The position numbers and the translations under genes were made by a program. Under the pieces are notes generated by a model. It ran no database searches and was not told the DNA's origin. It saw only the letters and a list, made by a program, of their open reading frames with translations. Below, piece after piece: positions 16,358 to 25,237 of a stretch of 64,000 nucleotides of DNA. Each line of letters opens with the position of its first letter. Position 1 is the stretch's first letter. The DNA is from JAQUCI01 sp034932685 (lineage in GTDB: Bacteria; Bacillota_I; Bacilli_A; Erysipelotrichales; Erysipelotrichaceae), in contig JAYFOM010000042.1 in assembly GCA_034932685.1 (NCBI GenBank), positions 1-64,000 on the forward strand, in the 5' to 3' direction.

Positions 16358-17494
16358 TTACTTATATAACTTATCTAACATAGATTGACCATACAACTTA
16401 GCGAAAGCCTCATTAGGACTAAATCCTGATAAGGAAGGGACCTTGCGACTATTTATGCTCATCATATGAACTTTCATATCATCATTGGTATAAGAGTCCA
16501 CAGATTGTTTCTTAGGAAAGAATTGCCGCAATTGCTTGTTAATGTTTTCTACAGTAGCTTTCTGGTTTGATTTAAAGGCATCGCAATAAAAGAGTCTTGT
16601 TCTTTCTTCACCCGAATCACAAGAATATTCAAGTGCCTGAAAATCACTGAAGGAAGGATCACGATCAGTTAAGATCACAGGGAACACTTTTCTAAAGGGA
16701 ACTGTTCCTAATGAAGTTTCCAGATGATCAAAAAGATGATTAACCTTTGAGGCGTTCTTATTTTCAACGATAAATAATATGACAAAATGTAATTCGACAA
16801 TGATTAGTGATAAAATGGAATTACTATCTGATCTGATAGATCCTAAGAAATCCATTTGAGTGGTAAATGTATTCGAGCGATCATTAATGAAGGCCAGATA
16901 GTCGATAAAGGTACGATTACTGCGGTCAATCTTGCGATTCTCGTGGTATTCGTACTCTTTTATTTGTTTCTTACGCTTTTTATAGGTGCAGGCATATGGA
17001 AGATCCATTTTGGAAGTGGTGAGAAGATAATCGTTTATCAAACGATATACCGTTGATACTGAAACCGGTAATTCCTCATTACTCTTAATGATATGATAGA
17101 TTGATTGTTTGTTTAAAACCCCATCCTTGATCTTTCTATCTAATACATCAAATTCCTCTTTGGTAAGATTGATGCCTCGTCTTGGCGCTACTAGATTGTA
17201 ATCAGCTTTTTGTTGCGCTGCCTTGGCTTCATAACGATATTGCTTGTAACGACAGTGATACATATCACTACAACTATTACAGACATAAGGAAATCTAAGA
17301 GTTTTCTTACAAATAGTGTTAGTTACATTGCTAGGAGCTTCTTTTGCGATAACTCTATTTCGTTTTACTTCCTTTGACACCGAACTGGGATCTAATCCTA
17401 ATAAGTTGCCAATATCAACCGCTGTTGCTTTAAAGCGTGTGATCTGATTATTGATGATCTTTCTTTGATCGAAATTAATGTGTTCAAACTTCAT
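16358..17494 (-). CDS. IS30-family transposase
   Basis: A 378-residue DDE transposase. Residues 1-50 form the helix-turn-helix (DIGNLLGLDPSSVSKEVKRNR); a Cys-rich segment at 62-81 could bind zinc; the catalytic triad is Asp215 (QMDFLGSI), Asp277 (ILTDRDP) and Glu316 (ATVENINKQLRQFFP). The second motif deviates from the common TDNGSEF, but the acid is kept. AAAGGAAG precedes the start codon. The frame is intact, so the element may be active. Confidence 0.93.
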   Translation of the reverse strand: MKFEHINFDQRKIINNQITRFKATAVDIGNLLGLDPSSVSKEVKRNRVIAKEAPSNVTNTICKKTLRFPYVCNSCSDMYHCRYKQYRYEAKAAQQKADYNLVAPRRGINLTKEEFDVLDRKIKDGVLNKQSIYHIIKSNEELPVSVSTVYRLINDYLLTTSKMDLPYACTYKKRKKQIKEYEYHENRKIDRSNRTFIDYLAFINDRSNTFTTQMDFLGSIRSDSNSILSLIIVELHFVILFIVENKNASKVNHLFDHLETSLGTVPFRKVFPVILTDRDPSFSDFQALEYSCDSGEERTRLFYCDAFKSNQKATVENINKQLRQFFPKKQSVDSYTNDDMKVHMMSINSRKVPSLSGFSPNEAFAKLYGQSMLDKLYK

Positions 17495-17577
17495 GATATT
17501 TTACTTCCTTTCTTCGCTACAAGAACACATCTATATCATAAGTTTTCTCACACTTATTTCCAGTTACTTTTAAAAAC

Positions 17578-17599
17578 GGAAATTACTTTAAGAATTCAC
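17578..17599 (+). repeat. IS30 right inverted repeat
   Basis: Ends TTTAAGAATTCAC and is the exact reverse complement of 16156-16177. Confidence 0.9.
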
Positions 17600-17600
17600 T

Positions 17601-17615
17601 TTAAATGGTTAAACT
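17601..17615 (+). repeat. Right target-site duplication of the IS30 element
   Basis: TTAAATGGTTAAACT, identical to 16140-16154. Confidence 0.8.
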
Positions 17616-17702
17616 ATTATCTTTTTCCTTTTTTTATTATATAATTTAGATATGATAAAGACGCTAGTTATAATAAGATAGCGATAAAACAGGAGATAAT
17701 CA

Positions 17703-18278
17703 ATGGGTTATTATTTAGTCGATTACGAAAATGTAAAGAAAGATGGTTTAAACGCGATCAATAAATTGACAGAAAAAGATAAGGTATGTATTTTTTATAG
17801 TCAAAACGCAGAAACAATGACGTTTGGTCTACATCGTAGATTAAATGAATCAGTTGCTCAAATAACATTTCAAAAGGTTGAAGTTGGCACCAAAAATGCA
17901 TTAGATTTTCAACTTGTGACTTTTTTAGGATATATTATTGCGAAAAATGAAGAGAAGAACTACTACATCGTAACAAAAGATAACGGTTTTAATAGTGTTT
18001 GTTTATATTGGGCTAAGCGTAATGTTAATGTTACGATCGTAGCTGATGTCAGTGGTCGTAATCTTAAAGAAGAAGAAGATGAACTTATCAATGAAGTTGA
18101 TAAGCTGTTAACTGATAAAGAGATCGTTAATAAAGTTGCTGAGATTATTTTGCAGTATAAAACAAAGCAAGGCATTAATAATGCCTTGATCAAGAATTTT
18201 CCAAGTAAAGATCATAAACAAGCCAGTGAAATCTATAAAGCAATAAAACCGCTTTTAAAGGATAAAAAAGGTAAATAA
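17703..18278 (+). CDS. PIN/NYN-like domain protein
   Basis: A 191-residue protein with a PIN-like (NYN/PIN_7) nuclease fold: the first strand carries YYLVDYENV (Asp7, Glu9), a second acidic site is TKNALDFQLVTFLG (about 62-75), and a third is VTKDNGFNSV (about 94-103). These acids normally bind metal for RNA cleavage. A helical C-terminal tail (about 140-191) follows. An RNase role is an inference from fold. AGGAG lies upstream; it heads a co-directional run to 23638, 20 bases before the Fpg-like gene. The IS element ends about 100 bases upstream. Confidence 0.75.
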   Translation: MGYYLVDYENVKKDGLNAINKLTEKDKVCIFYSQNAETMTFGLHRRLNESVAQITFQKVEVGTKNALDFQLVTFLGYIIAKNEEKNYYIVTKDNGFNSVCLYWAKRNVNVTIVADVSGRNLKEEEDELINEVDKLLTDKEIVNKVAEIILQYKTKQGINNALIKNFPSKDHKQASEIYKAIKPLLKDKKGK

Positions 18279-18297
18279 CCGATACTGAAAGGATACT

Positions 18298-19125
18298 ATG
18301 CTGGAAATACCTGAATGTAAGAACTTAGTTAAGCAGATTAAAAGCACATTGATCAATAAAAAGATAATAGAAGTGATCGTAGCTAATAATCCTCATAAGT
18401 TTGCGTTTTTTTATGATGATATTGCCACCTACAAAAAGCAATTGCTTAATAAACGCATAACTGATTGTCGCTGTTTTGGTGGTCAGCTTGAGATTATAAT
18501 TGAAGATAAATCATTATTACTTAGTGAAGGCATAAATTTGCGTTATCAAACAAAAGAAAAAGCATTACCAAAGAAACATCAATTGTTTATTGGCTTTGAT
18601 GATGAAAGTTGCTTATTTTTAACCATTTCTATGTATGGTTTTATTGGGGTTTTTGATACTGGGACCTATGATAATCAGTATTACACGATTGCTTGCAGTA
18701 AGCCAGATATTGAATCAGTTGCATTTGATGAAACTTATTTCTTAGATCTTCTTGCAACACAAGACGAAAAGACTAGTATCAAAGCAGCTTTAGCAACTAA
18801 ACAAAGTATACCAGGACTTGGAAATGGGATATTACAAGACATTCTATTTAATGCCAAGATCAATCCTAAAACAAAACTTGATAAAATTGATCTTACTATG
18901 CGTAAAGAATTATTTAAAGCGCTTAAAGACACAGTGAATGAAATGATTCAAAAAGGTGGTAGAGATATCGAAAGCGATCTTTTTGGTGTGAGTGGACTTT
19001 ATCAGACAAAAATGTCAAGCAAAACACTAACTACGCCGTGTTCTTTATGCCATAATACCATCATTAAAGAGGCGTACTTGGGTGGCAATGTCTATTATTG
19101 TCCTGTTTGTCAGCCTAAAATATAA
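18298..19125 (+). CDS. Fpg/Nei-family DNA glycosylase
   Basis: A 275-residue formamidopyrimidine-DNA glycosylase-type protein. The helix-two-turn-helix region (QSIPGLGNGILQDILFNAKINP, about 168-189) and the C-terminal zinc finger CSLC...CPVC (about 248-272) are intact. The N-terminus is MLEIPE, so the Pro-Glu pair is at residues 5-6 instead of the catalytic Pro2-Glu3 that forms the Schiff base in Fpg and Nei. This MLEIPE type recurs in Firmicutes homologues as far as I know. It may bind damaged DNA with altered or no lyase chemistry. AAAGGATACT precedes the ATG. Confidence 0.82.
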   Translation: MLEIPECKNLVKQIKSTLINKKIIEVIVANNPHKFAFFYDDIATYKKQLLNKRITDCRCFGGQLEIIIEDKSLLLSEGINLRYQTKEKALPKKHQLFIGFDDESCLFLTISMYGFIGVFDTGTYDNQYYTIACSKPDIESVAFDETYFLDLLATQDEKTSIKAALATKQSIPGLGNGILQDILFNAKINPKTKLDKIDLTMRKELFKALKDTVNEMIQKGGRDIESDLFGVSGLYQTKMSSKTLTTPCSLCHNTIIKEAYLGGNVYYCPVCQPKI

Positions 19126-19141
19126 GTTATAAGGAGAAGAA

Positions 19142-19801
19142 ATGAAAGAAATAAAAGAACAATTTCAAAAATATTTTGATCAAGAAGATAAAGAAAATGC
19201 GGTATTGTTTGTGCTTGATTGTTTAAAGAGTAATAAAATTGATGTTGTAGATCTTTATGCGCAGGTATTAACACCAGTACTAAACGAACTTAAATGTGAT
19301 ATGGAGGATAAGCGAATTTGCATATGGCAAGAACATGTTAAAACAGCAATCGTCAGAACGGTGGTGGAAAACTGTTATCCGTATGTGATCGCAAAGAAAG
19401 AACAATTAAATAGGAAACTGAATAAAAAAGTAGCTGTTGTTTGTCCACCTGACGAATATCATGATATAGGTGCTAAAATGATCGCTGATCTATTTACTAT
19501 CAGTGGTTTTGATACAATTTTTGTAGGCAGTGGGACGCCATATCAAGATTTCTATAATGCAATAACGCTTATCAAACCTTGTATGGTGGCAATCAGTGTT
19601 TCCAATTATTTTAATTTAGTAGCAGCGAAAAGAATGATTGAAGAAATTAAAAAGACTGTCGACTATCCTGTCAAGGTTATTGTTGGTGGTCATGCTTTCA
19701 GTCAAGATGGTGAAGCTAAAGCTAAAGCTATCAGTGCAGATTTGTTTGCTAAGGATTTTGATGATGTATTAAAAATGACAGAATGTGGGGTAATCGCATG
19801 A
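19142..19801 (+). CDS. Stand-alone cobalamin-binding protein (B12-binding_2 + B12-binding)
   Basis: A 219-residue protein: residues 1-90 form a four-helix cap with IWQEHVKTAIVRT (Trp62, Glu64, His65), and residues 95-215 form the Rossmann-like B12 domain with EYHDIGAKMIADLF, where His107 is the expected cobalt ligand. The E-x-H-D-I-G form and the EH in the cap resemble CarH/LitR-type B12 sensors more than methyltransferase corrinoid proteins. No DNA-binding domain or methyltransferase is adjacent. The stop overlaps the next start by ATGA, implying coupling with the ABC permease. Confidence 0.8.
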   Translation: MKEIKEQFQKYFDQEDKENAVLFVLDCLKSNKIDVVDLYAQVLTPVLNELKCDMEDKRICIWQEHVKTAIVRTVVENCYPYVIAKKEQLNRKLNKKVAVVCPPDEYHDIGAKMIADLFTISGFDTIFVGSGTPYQDFYNAITLIKPCMVAISVSNYFNLVAAKRMIEEIKKTVDYPVKVIVGGHAFSQDGEAKAKAISADLFAKDFDDVLKMTECGVIA

Positions 19802-20964
19802 AGTTAGGTTTACAATTAGCGCTGCGTTTTCTACGTTCTAGTAAAGGACAAACGGCATTAATAGTTGTTGGTATTGCGATTGGCGTTTCAGTGCAGATTT
19901 TCATTGGTTCTCTTATTCAAGGCTTACAGAAAAGCTTGGTTGAGACTACAATTGGCAATTCACCACAAATAACAATTACCGCCGAAACAGCTACGGATAA
20001 AAAGATTAATGACTATCAGAAGCTCATAACAAGCGTAAATGCGATTGATGATAATATTATCAATGTCACAGCTGTTTATGATAGTGCAACTTTTATTAGT
20101 TACAAAGAGGAATCGCAATCATTATTATTAAGAGGCTTTAATATAAGTGAAGCTGATAGAATTTATAATATTTATGATCGCATTTATGAAGGTAATGCTC
20201 CGATTAATGATTATGAGATAATATTGGGTAAACAGCTAAAAGAAAAATATGAACTAAACATAAATGATGAAATCAGTATTACTACAATTAATCGTGAGGC
20301 AAAAATCTTTAAGGTTGTTGGCTTTTTTGATTTTAAGGTAACAAGCTTAAATCTTAATTGGGGTATAACTACTATTGATAATGTACATGCTTTACTTAAT
20401 GATGATAAAGCAACCGCAATTGAGATGCAAATTAAAGAATCGGCCATATTTGAAGCGGATGTAATAGCTGCTAAAATCATTACAGAATTAAATAATCCCA
20501 TTTATAAAGTTGATAACTGGAAGGATAGTAATCAACAGTTATTGAGTGGATTACAAGGACAAAGTGTTTCAAGCTATATGATTCAAGTATTTGTTATGAT
20601 ATCAGTAATTTTAGGTATTGCTAGTGTATTAGCGATTACAGTATTACAAAAATCAAGACAGGTTGGAATATTAAAGGCTATGGGGATCAAGAATAGTACT
20701 GCTGGCTATATTTTCTTGTTTGAGGGATTGATATTGGGGTTTTTAGGAGCAGTGCTTGGCGTATTGTTTGGCTTAGGTTTGGCCTATAGCTTTACTATCT
20801 TTGCGGTAAATCCTGATAATACTCCAGTAGTAAATTTATTTATCGATTGGCGTTTTATTATCATATCAGGGCTTATTGCGATGATAGCGTCCACATTAGC
20901 TGCCGCATTTCCCGCAGTACGCTCGGGCAAGTTAAATCCAATTGATATAATCAGGAATAATTAG
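19798..20964 (+). CDS. FtsX/MacB-like ABC transporter permease
   Basis: A 388-residue permease with an N-terminal helix (about 20-45), a large extracytoplasmic MacB_PCD domain (about 46-255), and three C-terminal helices forming an FtsX domain that ends in the LNPIDIIRNN motif. GGGG upstream and the ATGA overlap with the B12 gene set the start at 19798; the earlier ATG in frame is less likely. It pairs with the ATPase gene 9 bases downstream. It is LolCE/MacB-type: lipoprotein, peptide or drug handling, substrate unknown. Confidence 0.88.
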   Translation: MKLGLQLALRFLRSSKGQTALIVVGIAIGVSVQIFIGSLIQGLQKSLVETTIGNSPQITITAETATDKKINDYQKLITSVNAIDDNIINVTAVYDSATFISYKEESQSLLLRGFNISEADRIYNIYDRIYEGNAPINDYEIILGKQLKEKYELNINDEISITTINREAKIFKVVGFFDFKVTSLNLNWGITTIDNVHALLNDDKATAIEMQIKESAIFEADVIAAKIITELNNPIYKVDNWKDSNQQLLSGLQGQSVSSYMIQVFVMISVILGIASVLAITVLQKSRQVGILKAMGIKNSTAGYIFLFEGLILGFLGAVLGVLFGLGLAYSFTIFAVNPDNTPVVNLFIDWRFIIISGLIAMIASTLAAAFPAVRSGKLNPIDIIRNN

Positions 20965-20973
20965 GAGTATAAC

Positions 20974-21660
20974 ATGAACAACATTTTAGAAATTAGAAAT
21001 ATCAATAAGATATATGGAACAGAAATAAAGAATCAAGTATTATATGACGTTAGTTTTAATGTTGAAGCAGGTAGTTTCAACTCAATCATAGGTCAATCTG
21101 GAAGTGGTAAGTCAACGCTATTAAATATCATTGGTACCCTTGATAAACCAACAACAGGTGATGTGATCATAAATGGCAAAAGTACAGTAACTATGAATGT
21201 TAATCAATTGGCGGAATATCGCAACTCAATGATTGGTTTTGTCTTTCAGTTTCACTATCTTTTACCAGAATTTACAGCTTTAGAAAATGTTTTGATTCCA
21301 TATCGCATTCAACATGGTAGAATTGATAAGGCAGCAAGAGAAAGAGCTGAAGAACTGATGGATTTAGTGGGTTTAAATAAAGTAAAAAACAACCTTGCGA
21401 CTAAAATGTCAGGCGGCCAACAACAACGTACAGCGATTGCGCGAGCGCTTATTAATCAGCCAAAAATGATCTTAGCTGATGAACCAACTGGAAATCTTGA
21501 CTCTGATTCAACAGAGATGATCTACGAACTATTACGTAAGATCAATGAGGAACTGAAAACAACGTTTATTATAATCACTCATGATCGACGGATTGCTGAA
21601 AAAGCCGATCGCATTATTGAGATCAAGGACGGCAAAGTGAATCTTGATATTAAGAAGTAA
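20974..21660 (+). CDS. ABC transporter ATPase, LolD/MacB type
   Basis: A 228-residue ATPase with Walker A GQSGSGKST (about 38-46), signature MSGGQQQRTAIARA, Walker B MILADEPTGNLD and H-loop IITHD. The LADEPTGNLD form is typical of the MacB/LolD class. It is the partner of the FtsX-like permease just upstream and part of the 17.7-23.6 kb run. Confidence 0.93.
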   Translation: MNNILEIRNINKIYGTEIKNQVLYDVSFNVEAGSFNSIIGQSGSGKSTLLNIIGTLDKPTTGDVIINGKSTVTMNVNQLAEYRNSMIGFVFQFHYLLPEFTALENVLIPYRIQHGRIDKAARERAEELMDLVGLNKVKNNLATKMSGGQQQRTAIARALINQPKMILADEPTGNLDSDSTEMIYELLRKINEELKTTFIIITHDRRIAEKADRIIEIKDGKVNLDIKK

Positions 21661-21679
21661 AGATCATTAAGGAGCGAAT

Positions 21680-22405
21680 ATGGAAGAACTATATCAATTA
21701 ATATCTAAACGTAAATCTATTAGGAAACATAGTGACGAAAAACTATCTGCTTTTGAACTAGCTTTTATAAAAGCACAGCTTAATCATATTAAGCCCCTAG
21801 ATAATAGTATTAAAACTAAATTTGTGATCAAGCCTATCGTTGAAACAAAGGCAAAGTTTGGTGAGTACGGTCTACTTGTTTACTGTGAAAAGAAAGATCA
21901 TTACTTATTAAATGTAGGATATATGCTTGAACAGTTTGATCTATTAATGACAAAACACGATATTGGTACTTGTTGGTATGGCATGACTTTGGAAAAGGAT
22001 GACTATGATTTAAGGTATGTGATCATGATTATTTTTGGAAAATGTGATACGAGTACTTTTCGTGATAATACAAGCAAGGTCAATCGCAAAGCAATAACTG
22101 AAATTTGGAAAAACGACTTTGATCTTGATGTAGTAAACGCAGTGCGTTTAGCACCAAGCGCCGTTAATTCACAACCATGGCGGTTTGTTTATAAAGATAA
22201 CAAGATTCAGGTATTTCGCGAGACAGCGTTAAGAACATTTATTCCACCTAATAAAAGACCATATTTTAATACCATTGATGTTGGTATTAGCTTGTTGTTT
22301 CTTGAAGTTGCTTTGATGCATAAAAAGTATCGCTTTACGCGTAAGTTATATCATGATGTTTATCATGATTCACAAGAATTGTTAGCTGAATATCAAATAG
22401 ATTAA
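21680..22405 (+). CDS. Nitroreductase-like protein, TM1586 type
   Basis: A 241-residue protein with two nitroreductase-like halves: the N-terminal ISKRKSIRKHSDE pattern and a second DVVNAVRLAPSAVNSQPWRFVYKDNKIQVF at about 153-182. This arrangement fits the putative TM1586 nitroreductase group. FMN binding is expected; the substrate is unknown. AAGGAGCG precedes the ATG and the gene lies 19 bases after the ABC ATPase, so it is probably in the same transcript. Confidence 0.8.
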   Translation: MEELYQLISKRKSIRKHSDEKLSAFELAFIKAQLNHIKPLDNSIKTKFVIKPIVETKAKFGEYGLLVYCEKKDHYLLNVGYMLEQFDLLMTKHDIGTCWYGMTLEKDDYDLRYVIMIIFGKCDTSTFRDNTSKVNRKAITEIWKNDFDLDVVNAVRLAPSAVNSQPWRFVYKDNKIQVFRETALRTFIPPNKRPYFNTIDVGISLLFLEVALMHKKYRFTRKLYHDVYHDSQELLAEYQID

Positions 22406-22415
22406 AGGTGGAAAT

Positions 22416-22979
22416 ATGTTTGAATTAGCATTTATCGAACAAAATTATAACGGTCAACATATTAGTGAACGAAAAGCTGTAAGAGGAGTTGTTTTTCATC
22501 ATGGGAAATTGTTGATGATAAATGATATAAGTAATACGGTTAAATTCCCAGGTGGTGGAATTGAAAGCAATGAAGATCATTATTCGGCTTTAAAAAGAGA
22601 GATCGCGGAAGAGACAGGTTACATTAATTTTCGCATCATTAGATTACTTGGCAAAACCATCCAGCAAAAACTCGATATGAACGATGACAAGAAACTATTT
22701 AGGATGATATCGTATTACTATCTTTGTGAACTACTAGATGAAGAAAACATTGGAACAACACTTGATCAATATGAAGAAGACTTACACTTTAAGTGTCAGT
22801 TTATGACAATAGCACAAGCGATTAAGCAAAATGAACAGAATGATACTATTGATAGCTCATTATTCAAATGGGCTAAACGTGAACTAGCGGTATTACACGA
22901 ACTAAAAAAAGGTAATCTTGATAGGGATAAAGACCTTAGGATAAATTTAAACAAGACAGAGGCCATTGGTGATCTATGA
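22416..22979 (+). CDS. Nudix hydrolase
   Basis: A 187-residue protein with a full Nudix box, GGGIESNEDHYSALKREIAEETGY (about 46-69), which matches GX5EX7REUXEEXGU and binds Mg2+ for pyrophosphohydrolysis. The substrate (nucleotide, sugar nucleotide or other) cannot be read from the sequence. It overlaps the next gene by 4 bases. Confidence 0.9.
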   Translation: MFELAFIEQNYNGQHISERKAVRGVVFHHGKLLMINDISNTVKFPGGGIESNEDHYSALKREIAEETGYINFRIIRLLGKTIQQKLDMNDDKKLFRMISYYYLCELLDEENIGTTLDQYEEDLHFKCQFMTIAQAIKQNEQNDTIDSSLFKWAKRELAVLHELKKGNLDRDKDLRINLNKTEAIGDL

Positions 22980-23638
22980 AAGAAAAATATTTTGATAATT
23001 GGCGCAGATCAATGATCTTTTTAGCAGGGGCTGGTAATCTTTGGGCAATCGCTAGTTTTGGATTAACCATTGCCCACCATACAGGTAATATGACTTTGAT
23101 TGCTTTTTTGTTAGTTGATCATAAGTCTAATTTGTTACCATTTATACTATTAAATGTTAGTTTGTTTGTGGTTGGTGGTATTATATCTGGTAGTTTTTTT
23201 TATGATCGAGTGGGAAACATAAAAAAGCAATATTTGTATCTTACGCTTGGATTTGGAGTGTTGCTTGGATTAATTAGAGTAGTATTTGTTAACCCGCTTT
23301 ATGTATTAGGTTTTTGGGCTTTGGGTATGGGGGTTTTTAATGGTATCCACATTAAGCAAAATGACCTCATTATTAGATTAACCCATGTAACAGGTTATCT
23401 TACGGATTTAGGTGTTAATCTTGCAAGAGTGTATCGTCGTGATGATTTAGCTAAAAAAAGGCTTAGTATTGCTAGTGAGATGTTGCTATGTTTCTTTCTT
23501 GGAGCATTGTGCTCAGCATTGCTTTATCAAATATTCGCAGGTAATATTATTTATCTTATAGCTTTGCTTTATATTGGTTTAGGTTTAATATTTGTTCTTA
23601 ATTATAAAATCGATAATATCAAGACATTACAACAATGA
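22976..23638 (+). CDS. DUF1275 (YoaK-like) membrane protein
   Basis: A 220-residue protein with about six membrane helices. The family pattern is seen in HHTGNMTLIAFLL (about 35-47), the usual TGN motif after helix 1, and in a basic loop RVYRRDDLAKKR near 147. The function is not known. It ends the run that starts at 17703 and is followed by a terminator. Confidence 0.8.
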   Translation: MKEKYFDNWRRSMIFLAGAGNLWAIASFGLTIAHHTGNMTLIAFLLVDHKSNLLPFILLNVSLFVVGGIISGSFFYDRVGNIKKQYLYLTLGFGVLLGLIRVVFVNPLYVLGFWALGMGVFNGIHIKQNDLIIRLTHVTGYLTDLGVNLARVYRRDDLAKKRLSIASEMLLCFFLGALCSALLYQIFAGNIIYLIALLYIGLGLIFVLNYKIDNIKTLQQ

Positions 23639-23646
23639 TAATGATT

Positions 23647-23668
23647 AACCACCTAGGTGGTTTTTTAT
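23647..23668 (+). terminator. Rho-independent terminator
   Basis: AACCACCTAGGTGGTT, a perfect 16-base palindrome followed by T-rich sequence. Confidence 0.85.
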
Positions 23669-23749
23669 TTGATTAAAAAGGTAATTAACATCTATAATTA
23701 AAGCGACAAGTGTAGATAGAAATAGTAAATATTAAAGTAGGAGGTTATA

Positions 23750-24886
23750 ATGTCTGAGTACAATGCGTTAACTCATAAGTTTGATAACCAAGACGTAAGC
23801 ACAAAAATAAGTGATAAGCAACATTTCAAAACGATTGGTTTTAGTAATCGTACTTTACATTTAACCTTTGTCATAAATGAAATAAAACCATCCAATAGAT
23901 ACATGATAATTCTACAACAGATAAATAATCTTGTACGTTTAAAACACAAGGTAACTTTGATAACTTATACAGCTAAGCCAGAATGGTTTCCACTTGAGCA
24001 AAGGATTAACTATATACAAGTAGCTTTGGATAAAGATTATACCAAATTCATAGTCATGTGTGATCTTGTCATCGTGACAGATTTAGACGATATTGTAAAA
24101 TGTATAGGAAATAGTGTAGCACCAGTCGTATATTATGTTTATACAAGCTGGCATAATGCATATTGGCAGAGCTTAAGTAGTGAGAAAAAGGCATATGTAT
24201 ATCAACAATATCAGTTGCCATCTTTTATTTTGACATTTTCAGAGTATAATGCCAATCAGATTGAAAAGTATTTTGACGTTAAGGCAACAGCGATAACAAG
24301 TGGCATTAATGAGCGTATCTATTATCATCAAACTAATAAGAAAACAATTAATAAGGAAATTATTATCACCGTTATTGCTAGTGATCAAAGACACTCAAAA
24401 CAGATTAGTATTATCAAAGCAGTGCTTGATCTATTAACAAAAGACAAGATAACCTATCAATTTAATTGGATTACACCATCAAAACCACGATTACCGCTTG
24501 GATATGTATATGTTAATCCCAAACAAAGTAAGATTGGTGAGATTTTAAGAAAAACCGATATTTATATCGCTGTTGATTTAGGTACTAAATATGATATGAG
24601 TATTCTTGAAGCAATGGCTTGTGGTTGTGTCGTTATTACTTGTAAGAGCGAAATAATGAGTGATCATATTAATTCTAAAAATAACTGTATGTTAATTGAT
24701 GAGTTTGAAGCGCAACCACTGTATGATCAAATATCTTTACTTGTAAATGATGAGATAGCAAGAAGAGAACTTCAACAAAACGCTATCAATACCGTAAGTG
24801 CATTAGGTTGGTCAAAAGTGATAGTCAAGTTTATTGCTTATTATCAGAAGGTTGCTACTTACAAAGTAATGCAAAAAAACAAATGA
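23750..24886 (+). CDS. GT4-like glycosyltransferase
   Basis: A 378-residue protein with a two-Rossmann (GT-B) layout: the N-terminal domain begins LHLTFVINEIKPSNRYM (about 37), and the C-terminal domain carries DIYIAVDLGTKYDMSILEAMACGCVVIT (about 269-296), the E-X7-E type nucleotide-sugar binding region of GT4. It could glycosylate a lipid or a cell-surface polymer. It stands alone, with AGGAGG upstream of the ATG and no acceptor-specific neighbours. Confidence 0.82.
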   Translation: MSEYNALTHKFDNQDVSTKISDKQHFKTIGFSNRTLHLTFVINEIKPSNRYMIILQQINNLVRLKHKVTLITYTAKPEWFPLEQRINYIQVALDKDYTKFIVMCDLVIVTDLDDIVKCIGNSVAPVVYYVYTSWHNAYWQSLSSEKKAYVYQQYQLPSFILTFSEYNANQIEKYFDVKATAITSGINERIYYHQTNKKTINKEIIITVIASDQRHSKQISIIKAVLDLLTKDKITYQFNWITPSKPRLPLGYVYVNPKQSKIGEILRKTDIYIAVDLGTKYDMSILEAMACGCVVITCKSEIMSDHINSKNNCMLIDEFEAQPLYDQISLLVNDEIARRELQQNAINTVSALGWSKVIVKFIAYYQKVATYKVMQKNK

Positions 24887-24913
24887 AACCAATTTAGAAG
24901 TTTTGTGAAATAA

Positions 24914-24942
24914 TTGACATATGCCAATAAGCGTTGTATCTT
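24914..24942 (+). promoter_or_regulatory. Promoter with palindromic operator (thioredoxin/CcdA operon)
   Basis: TTGACA, 17 bases, TATCTT. The -35 box overlaps TGACATATGCCA (24915-24926), identical to both copies in front of the DUF5320-DUF134 operon. Confidence 0.75.
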
Positions 24943-24967
24943 ATGAATAAATAAAAGGAGATAAAAT

Positions 24968-25237
24968 ATGAAAGTTATTAAGATTGGTGCTGTTTGGTGT
25001 GCTGGCTGTTTAGTTATGAAACCAAGATGGGCTCAAATTGAGTCAGAACTATCATGGCTACAAACCGAGTATCTTGATTACGATAGTGATCGTGAAAAAG
25101 TAGCAAAATACGAAGTCAATGAGCTTTTACCAGTTTTTATCTTTCTTGATAAAAACAATAAAGAACTAGTAAGACTAACAGGTGAACAATCTAAAAAGAA
25201 ATTGCTTAGCATTATTGATCAATATAAAGGTTTATAA
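24968..25237 (+). CDS. Small cytosolic thioredoxin-family protein
   Basis: An 89-residue thioredoxin-fold protein with the redox motif WCAGC (Cys11, Cys14... in VWCAGCLVM) and the cis-Pro loop LLPVFIF near residue 55. It is shorter than classical thioredoxin (about 105). It has no signal peptide, so it would act on the cytosolic side, and it directly abuts the Trx-CcdA gene with no intervening base. It is likely the electron donor for that membrane protein. Confidence 0.85.
   Translation: MKVIKIGAVWCAGCLVMKPRWAQIESELSWLQTEYLDYDSDREKVAKYEVNELLPVFIFLDKNNKELVRLTGEQSKKKLLSIIDQYKGL

Larger units (their letters stand above)
16155..17600 (-). mobile_element. Complete IS30-family insertion sequence
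   Basis: About 1446 bp, bounded by perfect 22-bp inverted repeats (16156-16177 and 17578-17599) and a 15-bp direct repeat of the target. It carries one intact transposase on the minus strand. The perfect ends, intact frame and exact duplication suggest recent insertion. It landed between the histidine importer leader and the PIN/NYN gene, leaving the T-box promoter intact. Confidence 0.92.
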
